Assembly (NCBI GenBank): GCA_037127315.1
Contig: JBBBDQ010001293.1
Coordinates: 702,001-766,000, forward strand
Direction: 5' to 3'
Source: Ascarosepion bandense
Lineage: Eukaryota; Mollusca; Cephalopoda; Sepiida; Sepiidae
DNA length: 64,000 nt
Position 1 is the first letter of the stretch, and every line of letters starts with the position of its first letter. Under the pieces are notes generated by a model. The model searched no databases, was not told the origin of the DNA, and worked only from the letters and a program-made list of their open reading frames with translations. Below are positions 43,486 through 55,165 of the stretch, piece by piece. The translations under genes and the position numbers were made by a program.

Positions 43486-44469
43486 TATAATTTTTTATGC
43501 TAATAGCGTCTTGTTTCGAACTTCTTGCTGATGGAAGTCTCTTCCGGTCGGGGAAGGGTAGAAGATTTTTGTCTTAAAGGGAAGACTTTATATAAAATAT
43601 ATTTGCTCTGTAATGAAATACATTGTCTCTTTCTGTGGATCATTTTAACTATCTTATCATTTTTAATATTATATTTACTAGGATTCACCTGGATTATGTA
43701 CGAAGGAAAGTTCTTTTGCCATATATATATAATCAGATAAAATGTAGTGGGGAGATAGCCATTTTCAAAATGTCAGATTAAGACATGCATTGTCAACCCC
43801 GTTTAAACAGAGAATGAAGAAAATTCTAATGCCGGAGGTTTGGCCTAGTAAAGGAAAGGTTTGGTGAATATTGGCTATTATAGGGTAAAGCTAGCGGAAT
43901 CTTAGTAATAATTTCTTCTATGGTAAAGGGAGGCATGTGGCTTGACCATTGGGTTAGTAGTGATAGATAGGAGGAAAAAGGTGACTACTTAGCCAAACTA
44001 AAAAAAATCTATTGTGACTAAATGGAAGAATAAGCTTATTATTATAATTTAAATTTATTTCTGTGAAGACACATACTAATGATTTCTCTACGTTTATTCA
44101 GAAGTACTTTCTGATATTGAAATTTCAAAATTTTCCTTTGTTCTGTTAAACATAGATTACATATTTCTTCTAAGCTATTAGGAGCCCATGCTTTGCCTAT
44201 CAGCGTCCACTTTATCTGTGTATTTAAGTTATTTTCTTTTAATTCCAATATTTTCGGAAAAGGGCTGTTTGACATCTTAAACTAGGGTTAGTCAAGCAAT
44301 GCTTGTATGTACAAAGCCGTTGCTTCCAAATTCCCGCCAAAATCTTGAATAATTTTAACACATTCAGCATTATAAAAAACTAATGGTGAATTTTAAGGAT
44401 TTAGAGCAGTTAATCTAGTGTCACATTTCAAAACTCATTAAATTTTAAATTAGACATTATACTTTATAA
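43486..44469. other. No gene recognised
   Basis: About 1 kb, AT-rich, with short unrecognised frames. Confidence 0.5.
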
Positions 44470-44712
44470 ACTGTGAGAAATAAGTTTCTGGAACATGCAA
44501 TGAGGAAGAAGGGCTTAGAGAGCCTGATACTGACAAGCCAGATAGAAGGAAAATGAGACAGAGGAAAGCAGCAGATAACATATTTGAAGGACCTGATCAG
44601 GTAGATGACTGAACGGGGGTTGTGAGGTTTAACAGGAGAGAACATACTAAGAACCACCAGGGATAGAGAGACGTGGAGAACCATGATCACCAACGTCTTG
44701 AAAGTACAGGGT
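44470..44712 (+). pseudogene. LINE-R 3' end, decayed
   Basis: TTTCTGGAACATGCAATGAG, CTTAGAGAGCCTGATACTGA, AAGCAGCAGATAACATATTT and GATCACCAACGTCTTGAAAG follow the LINE-R consensus (KFLEHAMRKKGLESLILTS). The frame breaks after the last motif. Confidence 0.75.
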
Positions 44713-45047
44713 ACACAGAATAAGAATCTAGGTCATAAAACAGACGATAGCAATGTTTCATATGCCCCAACTAAAATACAACTCATCAGTAACATTGTTC
44801 CGTTTTATCTGGGGAATAGACTTATTTTGGAAAAAGGGAAAAAGTATTCTTGCAAACGTTTTGCTTGAGAACTTACACACTTTTTCTTTATAGCTAAAAC
44901 ACTTAAGAAATATAGTAAATTTGTATTACTTTAAAAGAAGCAAAACCATTTAGCTGATAGATAGATTGATAGATAGATCAAAAGAAACAAACAGAATAGT
45001 TAGATTGATATACACATATGAATGAGATAATGGAAACACAAGAGCAA

Positions 45048-45049
<2 letters not shown>
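44713..45049. other. No gene recognised
   Basis: No coding similarity. Scattered GATA units near 44957-44977. Confidence 0.5.
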
Positions 45050-45082
<33 letters not shown>

Positions 45083-45131
45083 CATACATACATACATACA
45101 TACATACATACATACATACATACATACATAA
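45050..45131. repeat. GATA then CATA microsatellite
   Basis: About eight GATA units are followed by about twelve CATA units. Confidence 0.93.
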
Positions 45132-45872
45132 ATTTATATAGAAATAACTAAATATCACATACGCACAATAATCTTTTTGTGTGTTTATACTTTTGTGCTT
45201 TTTTTAACAATATTGTTATTTCTTCGTCGCCGGTCAATTTCAATTTATAATAAAATTCTTTTGAATAATAAGTTTGGATTTGGTTTACGTGACAACTTAA
45301 AAACCGACGACATTGACAAATCAAAACTTAAAGATAGAAGGCTAGTCATGATTTAGAAATTGTAAAATATTTAAATTGCCGTGATATAAAGTGGGTGAGC
45401 TGTTGCAAGGACGCTTCTGGTTATATTCAAAATATAAAGAAATGATTTTAAATGATATTATTATGCTAAAATTTGTTGGTCTAAAAGGAAAATGAAAACA
45501 TGAACCACAGATACAATGTAAGGAAATTAAAAAAAACGATAGAAAATATATAATATGAAAAGACAAAATAGATATAAATGCAGTTAACAAAAAATAGACC
45601 ATTAAAGAAAGAAAGAAAGAAAGAAAGAAAGAAGGAAAAATTTAGACGTAGAATGAAGAAACAAAAAATAAAGAAAAATGTCTGGACATTTAAAAATAAT
45701 GAAGAAAAAAACATGCAGAATTACTAAAAGAAAGATAGAGAGAAAGAATAACTCTGACAGAAAGAAAGAAAGAAAGAAAAAGACAGAAAGAAAGAAAGAC
45801 ATACAGAAAGAACGAAAGAAACAAAGAAACAAAGAAACAAAATGTTTAATGGTTGAAAAAATATTTTAAATT
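45132..45872. other. A-rich, no gene; GAAA repeats
   Basis: GAAA runs at 45606-45634 and 45760-45840 give Phe/Ser-rich frames on the minus strand. These are translated simple repeats. Confidence 0.6.
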
Positions 45873-45875
45873 AAT

Positions 45876-45916
<41 letters not shown>

Positions 45917-45922
45917 GGTGAC

Positions 45923-45978
<56 letters not shown>

Positions 45979-46011
45979 GGTGACTGAGATAGATAGATAG
46001 ATGAGGGGCTG

Positions 46012-46069
<58 letters not shown>

Positions 46070-46077
46070 GGTGACTG

Positions 46078-46135
<58 letters not shown>

Positions 46136-46143
46136 GGTGACTG

Positions 46144-46199
<56 letters not shown>

Positions 46200-46208
46200 G
46201 AGGGGCTG

Positions 46209-46262
<54 letters not shown>
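45873..46262. repeat. GATA array divided by conserved spacers
   Basis: Runs of GATA (mostly 9-13 units) are separated by AAGGTGAC or AAGGTGACTGA (near 45914, 45976, 46067, 46134) and GAGGGGCTGA (near 46003, 46200). The array is thus a higher-order repeat in which the spacer plus a GATA run duplicates as a block. Ile-Tyr-Leu-Ser frames on the minus strand are artefacts. Confidence 0.95.
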
Positions 46263-46950
46263 GAGAAGAAAGAGAAAACAAAGACTAAAGAAAGTAAATT
46301 CCTAACAGCTAAAAAGGTGAACAAAGGTGAATGTAGAATAAATAAAATATAAATAAACAGATGGTTTTATTGAAGGAGGAAAAATGTTAATCACAGAATG
46401 AGCAAAAACATTGAAGTAAAAAAAGAAAGAGAAAAGAAAGAAAGAAAGAAAGAACGAAAGAAAGAAAGAAAAACTAAATTAAAAACACGAGAAAAGAAAC
46501 TGTGGAAGGAAATATATAAGAAAAGATTAAAGAAACAATAACCTGTAGAAAAAATATTAAAAGATTTAAAATGCACAAACTATAAATCTATCAATCATTC
46601 AATTAAATCTCTGGAACTCGATGTTCAGGCAAGAAGAACGGTCATTCCGATGTGCTTTATTTTACTGTTCAATTTCTAAATTCATCGTTTTTTATTTTTA
46701 TTTCCTCGTATTTCATTGCCTGGTTTTTCATATCGAGAGTTTTTCCATCTTTGTAGTCTGTAATCAGAACGTCATGTTGCTTAGTAATTGTTGAGAGACA
46801 GACTAAACAATCTTGAAAGTAAACCATGTATTTAAGTGGAAATATAAAATATAAAAGCAAAAATATTAATCTTGATAGGTCAAAATGATACACTTGTCTC
46901 GGTATGCATACACGCAGAAACATACATACACGCACGCACAGTTATTTAGT
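46263..46950. other. A-rich, no gene recognised
   Basis: GAAA units near 46430-46470. Nothing else identified. Confidence 0.5.
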
Positions 46951-46996
<46 letters not shown>

Positions 46997-47003
46997 GAGG
47001 GGC

Positions 47004-47062
<59 letters not shown>

Positions 47063-47073
47063 TCAACGAACAC

Positions 47074-47133
<60 letters not shown>
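46951..47133. repeat. GATA array
   Basis: Three GATA runs separated by GAGGGGCTAG (near 46996) and GTCAACGAACACAG (near 47062). Confidence 0.95.
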
Positions 47134-47134
<1 letters not shown>

Positions 47135-47373
47135 TGTACGATGTTTGTTAGGTAGTATAGATTGCTAGCTAGATATAAAGAGCGATAGACTGAGACAGAT
47201 AGATAAGAACATCCTGAGATAGATAAATAGATTAAAAAACTGAGACAGAAAAAAAAACTACATTTGGGAAAGTCTCATGTCTATTTTTTTTTAATGGGCT
47301 TATGTCACTGTGCATTGTACATATGCAAAATATATATTAAAATTCACCTCATACAGCACATTAAGTAAAAATT

Positions 47374-47419
<46 letters not shown>

Positions 47420-47894
47420 GTAAAATTCAGCTTGTGTAAAATAGCACATTGTTCGCATGCAGAAACTGTAAAAAAAAGCCTGTCCTGAAAATGATGTCGA
47501 TCCTCATAGGGAATATCACTATTATATCCCTGAATTAAATTAAGGTAGACTAAGAGAGTGAAAAAATTTAATGTTGCTTTCTTGCAGTGGAAACAATGTG
47601 CGTACAATATGTATCAGTAACAACACATTTATTTGTCATACGGCGTGTACTGGCCAATATATTGTTGGCAATCAAATAGGGCTCACGTTGGGATTTATAT
47701 TAGTTTCAGTTTAAATCTGGTAATAAACTGACAGATAGACAGATATAGGATTTTTTATAAGTTTTTAACACTCTTCTACTTGGATTTGTTGATTTTTTAG
47801 TTATCTATAGGGATACTGACAGAATGAGATCAGTAAATTAGCGGGTGAGATAAACTCGAAAGAAAGTTTAAATTGACTAGTAACCATCCGAAAA
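47134..47894. other. No gene; ATCT microsatellite
   Basis: An ATCT run (complement of GATA) lies at about 47375-47419. The rest is AT-rich and unrecognised. Confidence 0.55.
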
Positions 47895-47951
<57 letters not shown>

Positions 47952-47962
47952 AGCACACTGGG

Positions 47963-48017
<55 letters not shown>
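47895..48017. repeat. GATA array
   Basis: Two GATA runs separated by AAGCACACTGGGA. Confidence 0.95.
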
Positions 48018-48018
<1 letters not shown>

Positions 48019-48324
48019 TAATCCGTAGTTAAAATAAGAAAATAAATTGAATGCACATCAATAGATAATTATCGTATTTAGCAATAAATAAAACCTATAA
48101 TTTTGTGAAGAAAATTGTTTAAGAAATATCTTTGATTTGTGAGTGAAGTGGAGGATTTTGTGAGACATTTTCCCCAATAATTGACCGCTGTAGATTTTAA
48201 TTTTCCCACAGACGGTCCAACGATTTCTGCTTTGGTCTCACTACCAACCAAGTCTGCGGGGAGACCTAAGGCAGGTAGTGGCGTGTTGTTATGGCTCCAT
48301 TTCATGTTTTTCTATCTTCCCTAA
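48018..48324. other. No gene recognised
   Basis: AT-rich spacer before the 3' end of LINE-E. Confidence 0.5.
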
Positions 48325-49948
48325 CATCTCCAGCATTACATAGATAAAGTTGTCCTTAGTGTGTGGGCTGTACTTAATAAGACAATTTTTTGTATATCTC
48401 TTAAGCTGGGGTTTCCAGGGATTCTTTCAATGTGTTGTTTTGTTCCATTTTTTATCATTCCAAGTGCACCTACTATCACTGGCACAACTCTTGTTTTCAA
48501 TTTCCACATTTTTTCTATTTCAATTTCCAGGTCTTTATATTTTGACAGTTTTTCAAATTCCTTGATTGCTATGTTACAATCCGCTGGACAAGCCATATCA
48601 ATTAATAGACAAGTTTTCTCCTTCTGGTTTTTAACAATAATGTCTGGCCTGTTTGCAATATTTTTCTGTCTGTGTAGATGGTGTAATCCCATAGAATGGT
48701 TACATCTTCTATTTCTGTAACCGGTGCTGGGTGATGTTCATACCAGTGTTTGCCTACAGCTTTTCCATAATGTTTGCATATTGCCCAATGTAAATATTGC
48801 CCAACTCTATCGTGGCGATTTTTATATTCATTTGGGGCAAGCACAGAACAGCCTGAGATTAGGTGGTCTATTGTTTCTTGGTGTTTATCACAAAACCTGC
48901 ATTTTGGATCCATATTATTATGCATAATATTTGCCTGAAAGTTTCTCGTGAAATGACTTTGGTCTTGTGCTGCAAGTATAAATCCTTCAGTTTCAGACTT
49001 TAATCCAGATGCACGTAACCATCGATGAGTATTAACTTTGTCAACATTAGATTTATTGGCACGTACTGGATATTGGCCATGCAGAGGTTTGTCTTGCCAG
49101 CGCTGTTTCATCTATTCAAGAGCTTTATCTTTGGCTTTCATTTTCATATTCTTTGCCGCAATAGTCGGCTCTTGGCTTCCGTTCTGCTTTTCTACAGAAT
49201 CTACTAACTGTAAATCTTGTTTGAATTTACTGCCTTCTTTTATTATTGAATATTTTTTCTTTCTTTCTTCATGTTGCCTTACTAATTGTAACATCCAATC
49301 CTTTGTTGTTTCTATGTATGTTAGTAAGCCAATAGTTGTTGTCTTGTATGACAATTCCAGCTGAATAAGACCTCTTCCACCTTCTTTACGGGGTATGTAT
49401 AGACGATCTACATCAGCCTTTGGATGATGCATCTTATGCTTAGAAAGAAGCTTTCTTGTTTTAGCATCTTGATGTCGTTTAGAGTCCAGTTTAAGATGTT
49501 AAAGCTATATTGGACAACTGGGATTGCAAGGCTATTAATGGCCATAACTCTGTTCTGTGAATTTAATTCAGTTTTTAATATCATTCGTAGCCTTCTATAG
49601 TACTCTTTACGCACTATTTCTTTCATTTTTTTATGGTGAATGTTTTCGCTCTCATTTACACCTAGGTATTTATAAGCTTCTTCTGGTTTCAATTCTTTTA
49701 TTGTTACAGCAGGGTCTAGGCTAATTGAGGATGTTTCTTGTATTGATCCACGTAAAACTGTAGCTTTAGCACATTTATTCAAATTAAATTTCATTCCAAT
49801 GTCTTCGCTGAAGCATTTTACAGTTTGCAGAAGACCTTCCAGTTCATTATCATTCTTAGCATATAACTTCAAGTCATCCATGTAAAATAGATGGCTTATT
49901 TTCTTTTGTCCTATTTTATAACAACATTCTGTCTTATTAAGTTGACTG
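48325..49948 (-). pseudogene. LINE-E (R2/NeSL-like) reverse transcriptase with restriction-like endonuclease, broken
   Basis: Minus strand from the right: TSQLNKTECCYKIGQKKIS, catalytic FYMDDLKLY (YMDD at 49873-49884), IGMKFNLNKCAKATVLRG, EAYKYLGVNE, IVRKEYYRRLRMILKTELNS, AIPVVQYSFNILNW. A frameshift near 49470 leads to MHHPKADVDRLYIPRKEGGR and LIQLELSYKT. An in-frame TAG lies at 49112-49114. KQRWQDKPLHGQYP follows, then a knuckle C-x2-C-x8-H-x4-C starting CRFCDKHQETIDH, TILWDYTIYTDR and, after another shift near 48670, RPDIIVKNQKEKTCLLIDMA (the endonuclease core), EKLSKYKDLEIEIEKMW and VVPVIVGALG, ending near 48336. Such LINEs use this nuclease for site-preferring insertion. The N-terminus is replaced by an ATT run. 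Confidence 0.9.

Positions 49949-49984
<36 letters not shown>
49949..49984. repeat. ATT microsatellite at the LINE-E truncation
   Basis: About 12 ATT units replace the RT segment that in the sister copy encodes the stretch before SQLN. Confidence 0.95.
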
Positions 49985-50643
49985 TCCTTTGTTTTTTGTT
50001 GTACACACATTTCTTTCCGGATCCCAACCAAAGATCTAAGGTCAGAAATCGCTTCATGAAAATTGTCCACTGATCATTTTTGTAAAAACGAAAACTGAGT
50101 TCACACTCATTTTACATAAATAAAACTCATCGTAATGTATGATCTGTTCTTGTGAGCACAACTCTTTTCTCAGATACGAGACGTCACAAGCCTCCCACTG
50201 TTCTATCGCTATTTCAATGAGAATGTTCAAATCAACTACACTCTTTAGTTACACTAATCCGAACCTTTACGGTTACGGCTTGTCATGCCACGCATTTTGT
50301 CGTGAACTGCGGCCTTTCTTTTTGCATTTCTTTTTTGAGATGTGAGTTCTAACCATTCGGGTTCTACCTACGAACTACCGCCTTGTGGAATGTACTCACA
50401 AGAGGCTGCTCCTCTCGATTACCACAGTCTTAACCTGTCCAGTAACAACTCCCTTGAGTGGCTCTCAGGCCTTATTAAGGGAGAATAAATATTTTTTATG
50501 TTAATTGCATCCTTTCATACGAAGGTATTACTTGGCTTTAATACCACCCTATGCACACTACTTTTCTAATCGTTTCATGCCACACAAAATTTCTCTCACC
50601 ATCTTCTCGATCTTTAAACCGCCTACTTTGGAAATCCAAAATT
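49985..50643. other. No gene recognised
   Basis: Short frames only, no motif recognised. Confidence 0.5.
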
Positions 50644-50742
50644 TAATCTAATTTGATCCAAAATTTAATTTAATTTAATTTTAAAAATTTAATTTAATTT
50701 AATTTTAAAAATTTAATTCAATTTAATTTTAAATTTAAAACG
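50644..50742. repeat. AATTT low-complexity repeat
   Basis: AATTTAATTTAATTTTAAAA units in tandem. Confidence 0.9.
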
Positions 50743-50849
50743 ATGAAAAAATTAACATATATGAAAGAGATGTTGGAAAGCTGAAGTAGAAAAAGGAATA
50801 CGGCAAGGGATTGATGATAACACCCACCCTTACGTTCTAAATCCAACGC

Positions 50850-51415
50850 GGCAAACAGTGTTTAAAATTCACTACACGGCCTTGTGGGCGATGAAATACT
50901 TTCCATTCTACATCGTCTCTGAAACAGACGATATTTTGTTACTCTCTCGCTATTCTAACCCCATTTCTATGATAAATGTTCATTACTCTACCCAAGAAAA
51001 CCAGACCAGCAAAATATCATACTGCTACCAGAGAGCAGACTGGGACTCGTTCCGAGACTCCCTCTGAGACGTCCCCTGGAACAACGTCTTCGATCTTGCT
51101 GTCGAAGACTGTGCGTCCGAGGTCTCCTCTTGGATTAAGGCTGGCATCGATGCTTTTATCCCGGCCAGGAAATTCCAGCTAAAATCAAATTCGTCCCCCT
51201 GGTTCTCACCCGCTTGCTCGGCCGCCATTGCCCATCGGAACCATTTCTTCCCGCTCTATCGAAGCTGCTCGTCGAACCAAAACAGGCGCCTTTTAGCCTC
51301 GGCACGTAATAAGTATAAAAAAGGACTGAACGAAGCTAAGAGGGCGTTTGCTACCAGAATAAGGCAACGCATAGCATCCGCTATTGCCTTGGTTACACTA
51401 CTTCAGACCTTTAGA
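50850..51415 (+). pseudogene. LINE-J endonuclease-RT linker fragment
   Basis: One frame reads ISMINVHYSTQENQTSKISY, YQRADWDSFRDSL, a TGA at 51065-51067, DVPWNNVFDLAVEDCASEVS, IKAGIDAFIPARKFQLK, SPWFSPACSAAIAHRNHFF and RNKYKKGLNEAKRAFATRIR. DW..FR..L, then W......D..IP.....SPWFS..C..A...RN is the known linker between endonuclease and RT in Jockey/CR1-like LINEs. Neither the endonuclease core nor the RT is present here. Confidence 0.85.
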
Positions 51416-51748
51416 GATAAAACCCTCCGTGTTACATACACAAGGCCAAATCATACCCATACCACTAGGAAGTTTCATTTAGACAACTTCCCCAGAGATG
51501 TAACATTGGTGCGAATACTTCTGAGAGTATGTTTGGTCGATTACTAAAATCTTTATGTTCTCATATAAAAGGTCAGGGTCAACAATTATATATCCTACAT
51601 ATACTTACATCCGCTTTTCATTCCCTACGCGTATGTCCATTTAAAACCCTATATATTGGTTGATTCTTTGGATTTGTGTCTGGTTAAAAATAATAATGAC
51701 AGCTGACGAACTTCAGCTTGTGATAGAAAAGACTTCTGCATATGCCGT
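51416..51748. other. No feature recognised
   Basis: Sequence between the LINE-J linker and the left inverted arm. It contains CTGACGAACTTCAGC near 51703, without a convincing ribozyme fold. Confidence 0.45.
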
Positions 51749-52462
51749 ATGATCACAGTAAAACTTTTTAAATCGTTATATATATATAATAGAAAATATT
51801 GAAAGTAAAACTCAACACATAATTAAACGGTTATAAATCAAGAATTTATTTCAGAAATTTAAAAAGAATTTTACAGTTGTCTCATTCAGATCGTTGATGA
51901 ATAAATAAATGTTAATTTCACTCAAAATATTAAAAAGAAACGGTTTGTAACAGCGGGATTTTTAAACTGGAAATAATCTGAGAATAGATACATCAAATCA
52001 CACATATAACGGAAGACAGAATAAGGAATTAAATCACACATACATAAAACAATTAATAAGAAAATATGCACACATAAAAATGAGGAAGGTATAAACATGC
52101 TCGAAACCATTTATATATATTAGGGAAAAACTATGAGAAAGTGGAAAATAAAGTTTTTGTTTCATCGGTGTTTACGTTGTTGCGACTATACATTAGGGCA
52201 GGTCTATTTTGGAACCGTGGCATTGCACGCATTTTGAAAGTTAGGCTTAGTGATAATGAATAACTACACAAAATACGTTTTAGAAATTATCACTGTTTTT
52301 CGAAGAGTTTAAAGATTAAGTTTAGGTTCATAATCGTAGCGTTGCAATTTCATCCTGCCGATCTTATGTCACAGACTTTTACTGACGCTTTATAAATTTT
52401 AAATGGACAAGAAGCATAGAACAAGCAGGTTATTACTGAATCATTGTCGCATCAATTAAATT
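51749..52462. repeat. Left arm of a long inverted repeat
   Basis: Reverse complement of 56855-57594 with few differences. Outer end ATGATCACAGTAAAACTTTT, inner end TTGTCGCATCAA. On the minus strand it holds a 62-residue hydrophobic frame (51922-52110) that begins MVSSMFIPSSFLCVHIFLLI. Confidence 0.93.
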
Positions 52463-52517
52463 TATTATTTAGACATGTCATCTATTTGTTGTTTTATGCG
52501 ATTGTATTCCAACATAA
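52463..52517. other. Spacer with SINE target site
   Basis: Contains the left target-site copy ATTCCAACATAA at 52506-52517. Confidence 0.8.
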
Positions 52518-52818
52518 GATGTGCGTTGTGGTGCATTGGATATCGACTCGGAACAAGAAATCCCGGAAGCCCAATTCTAGCCGAATTCATTGCATTCACT
52601 TACGCGCAAATACCCTTGGGAAAGGTATTAATCCGTCTATTCCTTCCAGTTATGAATTAAATAACAGGACAGATTGGGTTCTATAGCCTTGGGCGGCAAC
52701 CAGTCTACCGCAGAAAGTAATGGCAACCTACTGCGGGATAATCTTCTGCCTAGTCAGTCATGTCTCTTTCGAGACATCATCGCCCAAACGTGTATCACGT
52801 ATGGCACTTAACTGACTG
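52518..52818 (+). repeat. SINE-1, full length with 12-bp target-site duplication
   Basis: Begins GATGTGCGTTGTGGTGCATT and ends CTTAACTGACTG. ATTCCAACATAA is found exactly at 52506-52517 and 52819-52830. The B-box area is slightly diverged (AATTCTAGCCG). The clean duplication defines both ends of the family. Confidence 0.95.
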
Positions 52819-52830
52819 ATTCCAACATAA

Positions 52831-53341
52831 ATTGCCAGATATCGAAAAAATCCATCGAAGAAAAAATAGATTCAAAGCTGGAGTTTTTATTTATGATGGG
52901 ATTGACAATTAAAGCTGGAATGTGGAAGAAAATCAAAGAAATCCGATGTGATTATCTTCTTGATTGAAAAAACAATAATGCCTCAAATGTGCATGAATAA
53001 AATGGTTTCTCTAAAATATAGTGTAAAATGTAATATTCAAGAACAAATACATAAAATTTCTTTTGTATCTTTACGAAGTAAAGTCTATTGCGTTTGAGTG
53101 CATAAACTCATATATAAAAGTAAATATATGCATACGCAAATACTGAGAGCTATACATGCATAAAAATTATTTTAGAAAACACATCTAAATTGCAGATATC
53201 AATAGAAGGAATATTTTTAGACACTGAAGGTGGCAAATGTTATAAAATTAATAAATACGGACGTCAAAATAATGAATTCTATCAGACACAAAAACTGCTA
53301 TATTCCCCACTCAAATACATACATATGAGTGAGGGATTTTT

Positions 53342-53386
<45 letters not shown>

Positions 53387-53930
53387 CCTTCTCACTCTGG
53401 ATCAGACATACGCGCATTCAAGTGAAGATTGAAACACACCCAAACAGATACATACGTACATACACTATAATTCAGTTTAAGTATAAGCATCAAAATCCAT
53501 GCGCACTTATTTGCACATGCGCGTAAACAATAATAAAGATACTGCATGGGGAGGGTGGAAAGACAATGAAAACAGAGAAACGAATTTCAAATAAACTTGG
53601 CCAAGTCTGGAATAATGTCATAACAATTATTCCCTTTGTAAAACTGGAATAATCACAGACTGGATTGACTTGGTAACATCCGTTACACCAGTGTTGTATT
53701 AAGGCATACATATGGATATTTATTACTGTAAATACAATAATTTTGACAGAAGGCCGAAGAAGAAGTGGGTCGAGGCTGGTCATTACTGTCTATCTTATAA
53801 CCATTAAAACACTCATTACAATTTCCTCATTCCCCGAAAGTAAACATCCATTATCCTCCAACGCTACACCCACTACAATTCCAAATTTTTACAGTGTAAC
53901 CTAATAAAGTGGGAAAACCAATTGATTTAT

Positions 53931-53935
<5 letters not shown>
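52831..53935. other. No gene recognised; CT run
   Basis: A CT run at about 53348-53382. The 97-residue minus frame at 53490-53783 has no recognisable motif. Confidence 0.5.
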
Positions 53936-53975
<40 letters not shown>

Positions 53976-54055
53976 GCAGCAATCTCTCTTATTTGGAAGT
54001 TCCATGAAAGTGACAGACAAGGTGTGAAGTTTAAGTTTTTTAATGTAATCTATCT

Positions 54056-54130
<75 letters not shown>
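53936..54130. repeat. TA and CT microsatellites
   Basis: TA at about 53937-53973, CT at about 54060-54089, and TA to about 54125. Confidence 0.93.
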
Positions 54131-54132
<2 letters not shown>

Positions 54133-54477
54133 CATATATATATAAGGATGAAGACCATCGTGAGAAAATACAAAACTATAAAAAAGAGTTTAATGATATC
54201 GCTTAAAAACAGAAATAAGGATTTTAAAAAAGATCGAAAATTTCCGCTTAAAAAAAAGAAGAAAAACCAGAGGCAAACCCTTCGTCTAACAGAGCTAGTC
54301 ATGCGGATATGTCGGATATATTTAAAATTAGGGATAAAAATTAAGTAATGTTCAGAAATAGGGGAAATATTACACATCTTCATATACCTTCCCCAAGAGA
54401 CCCGAATAAATCCAACTGAAGCTTGAGATGTCTTTGTTTGCACAGAGAAGAAGGGTTTGATAATATCGTTAAAGTGT
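54131..54477. other. No gene recognised
   Basis: A-rich sequence, no coding similarity. Confidence 0.5.
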
Positions 54478-54570
54478 GTAAGTGAATGCAATGAATTCGG
54501 CTAGAATTCGGCTTCCGGGATTTCTTGTTCCGAGTGGATATCCAATTCACCACAACGCACATCCTATGTT
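54478..54570 (-). repeat. SINE-1 head only, minus strand
   Basis: On the minus strand it reads AGGATGTGCGTTGTGGTGAA, ATCCACTCGGAACAAGAAAT and GAATTCATTGCATTCACTTA, then stops. The 3' two thirds are missing. Confidence 0.8.
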
Positions 54571-54639
54571 GGAAATACAATGAGGTGGAATGGAGAACAA
54601 CCTCTGTGCAAAACCAAAAAAAAAAAAAATGATCTGCAG

Positions 54640-55165
54640 AAGAAGCGTCATTGCATTCCTTTATAGTTAACAAATGTTCACCAATGGCAGATCCGGGCAT
54701 CTGTGAACACTCAGAATTTGGACGGTGCTCACGAATAGAACGTCATACATGTTGTGACACGCAAACCTCGAATCCTTGGATTGTCCGGCCCGGCCTATAT
54801 AGTCACACCACACAGACATTTAAATTTATAAACAATATTATTTAACTGTAAGATAGGCAGGACGTCCTTACGAAATAAAGAAAAAGCAGGTCGTGTAAAA
54901 AAAATAACACGTGGAGTCAGAGCACTGAAATTACGAGAAATAATCGGAGATACCTTGTCAACAATGGATTGGCCATTAGGAGCAATCCAAGGTACCTTCA
55001 AATAGACGGGGCATTTTAATGACTCAAACCTCTTATTTTCAGTATCCCGAAAAGATTTAATTTTGGAATTGATTATCCTGGTGACAACCGGCGGAGGATA
55101 ACCGTTTCTTAAAGAAATACTCCTAATATTGCCAATTTTACGATCAAAAGTTACACTAGAACAAA
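54640..55165 (-). pseudogene. Penelope-like element fragment: linker and GIY-YIG domain, minus strand
   Basis: Minus strand: VTRIINSKIKSFRDTENKRF, VYLKVPWIAPNGQSIVDKV, FFTRPAFSLFRKDVLPIL and NNIVYKFKCLCG, then after a shift DYIGR and, in another frame, IQGFEVRVSQHV and IREH. Conserved C-x-C followed by YIGR and the R...QH motif is the GIY-YIG nuclease of Penelope-like elements, with the typical thumb-to-nuclease linker. It is a different subfamily from the copy at 0.4-1.9 kb. No RT palm is present. It abuts LINE-J at about 55165. Confidence 0.82.

Noticed and set aside
45866..46324. 152-residue minus frame of Ile-Tyr-Leu-Ser repeats
   Set aside because: Direct translation of the GATA array; the same text appears in several phases.
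51703..51735. CTGACGA motif as a second hammerhead
   Set aside because: No GAAA at the expected distance and no foldable stem II.
53922..54491. Frames of 94 and 133 residues around 54 kb
   Set aside because: Mostly translated TA and CT microsatellites with no recognisable domain.
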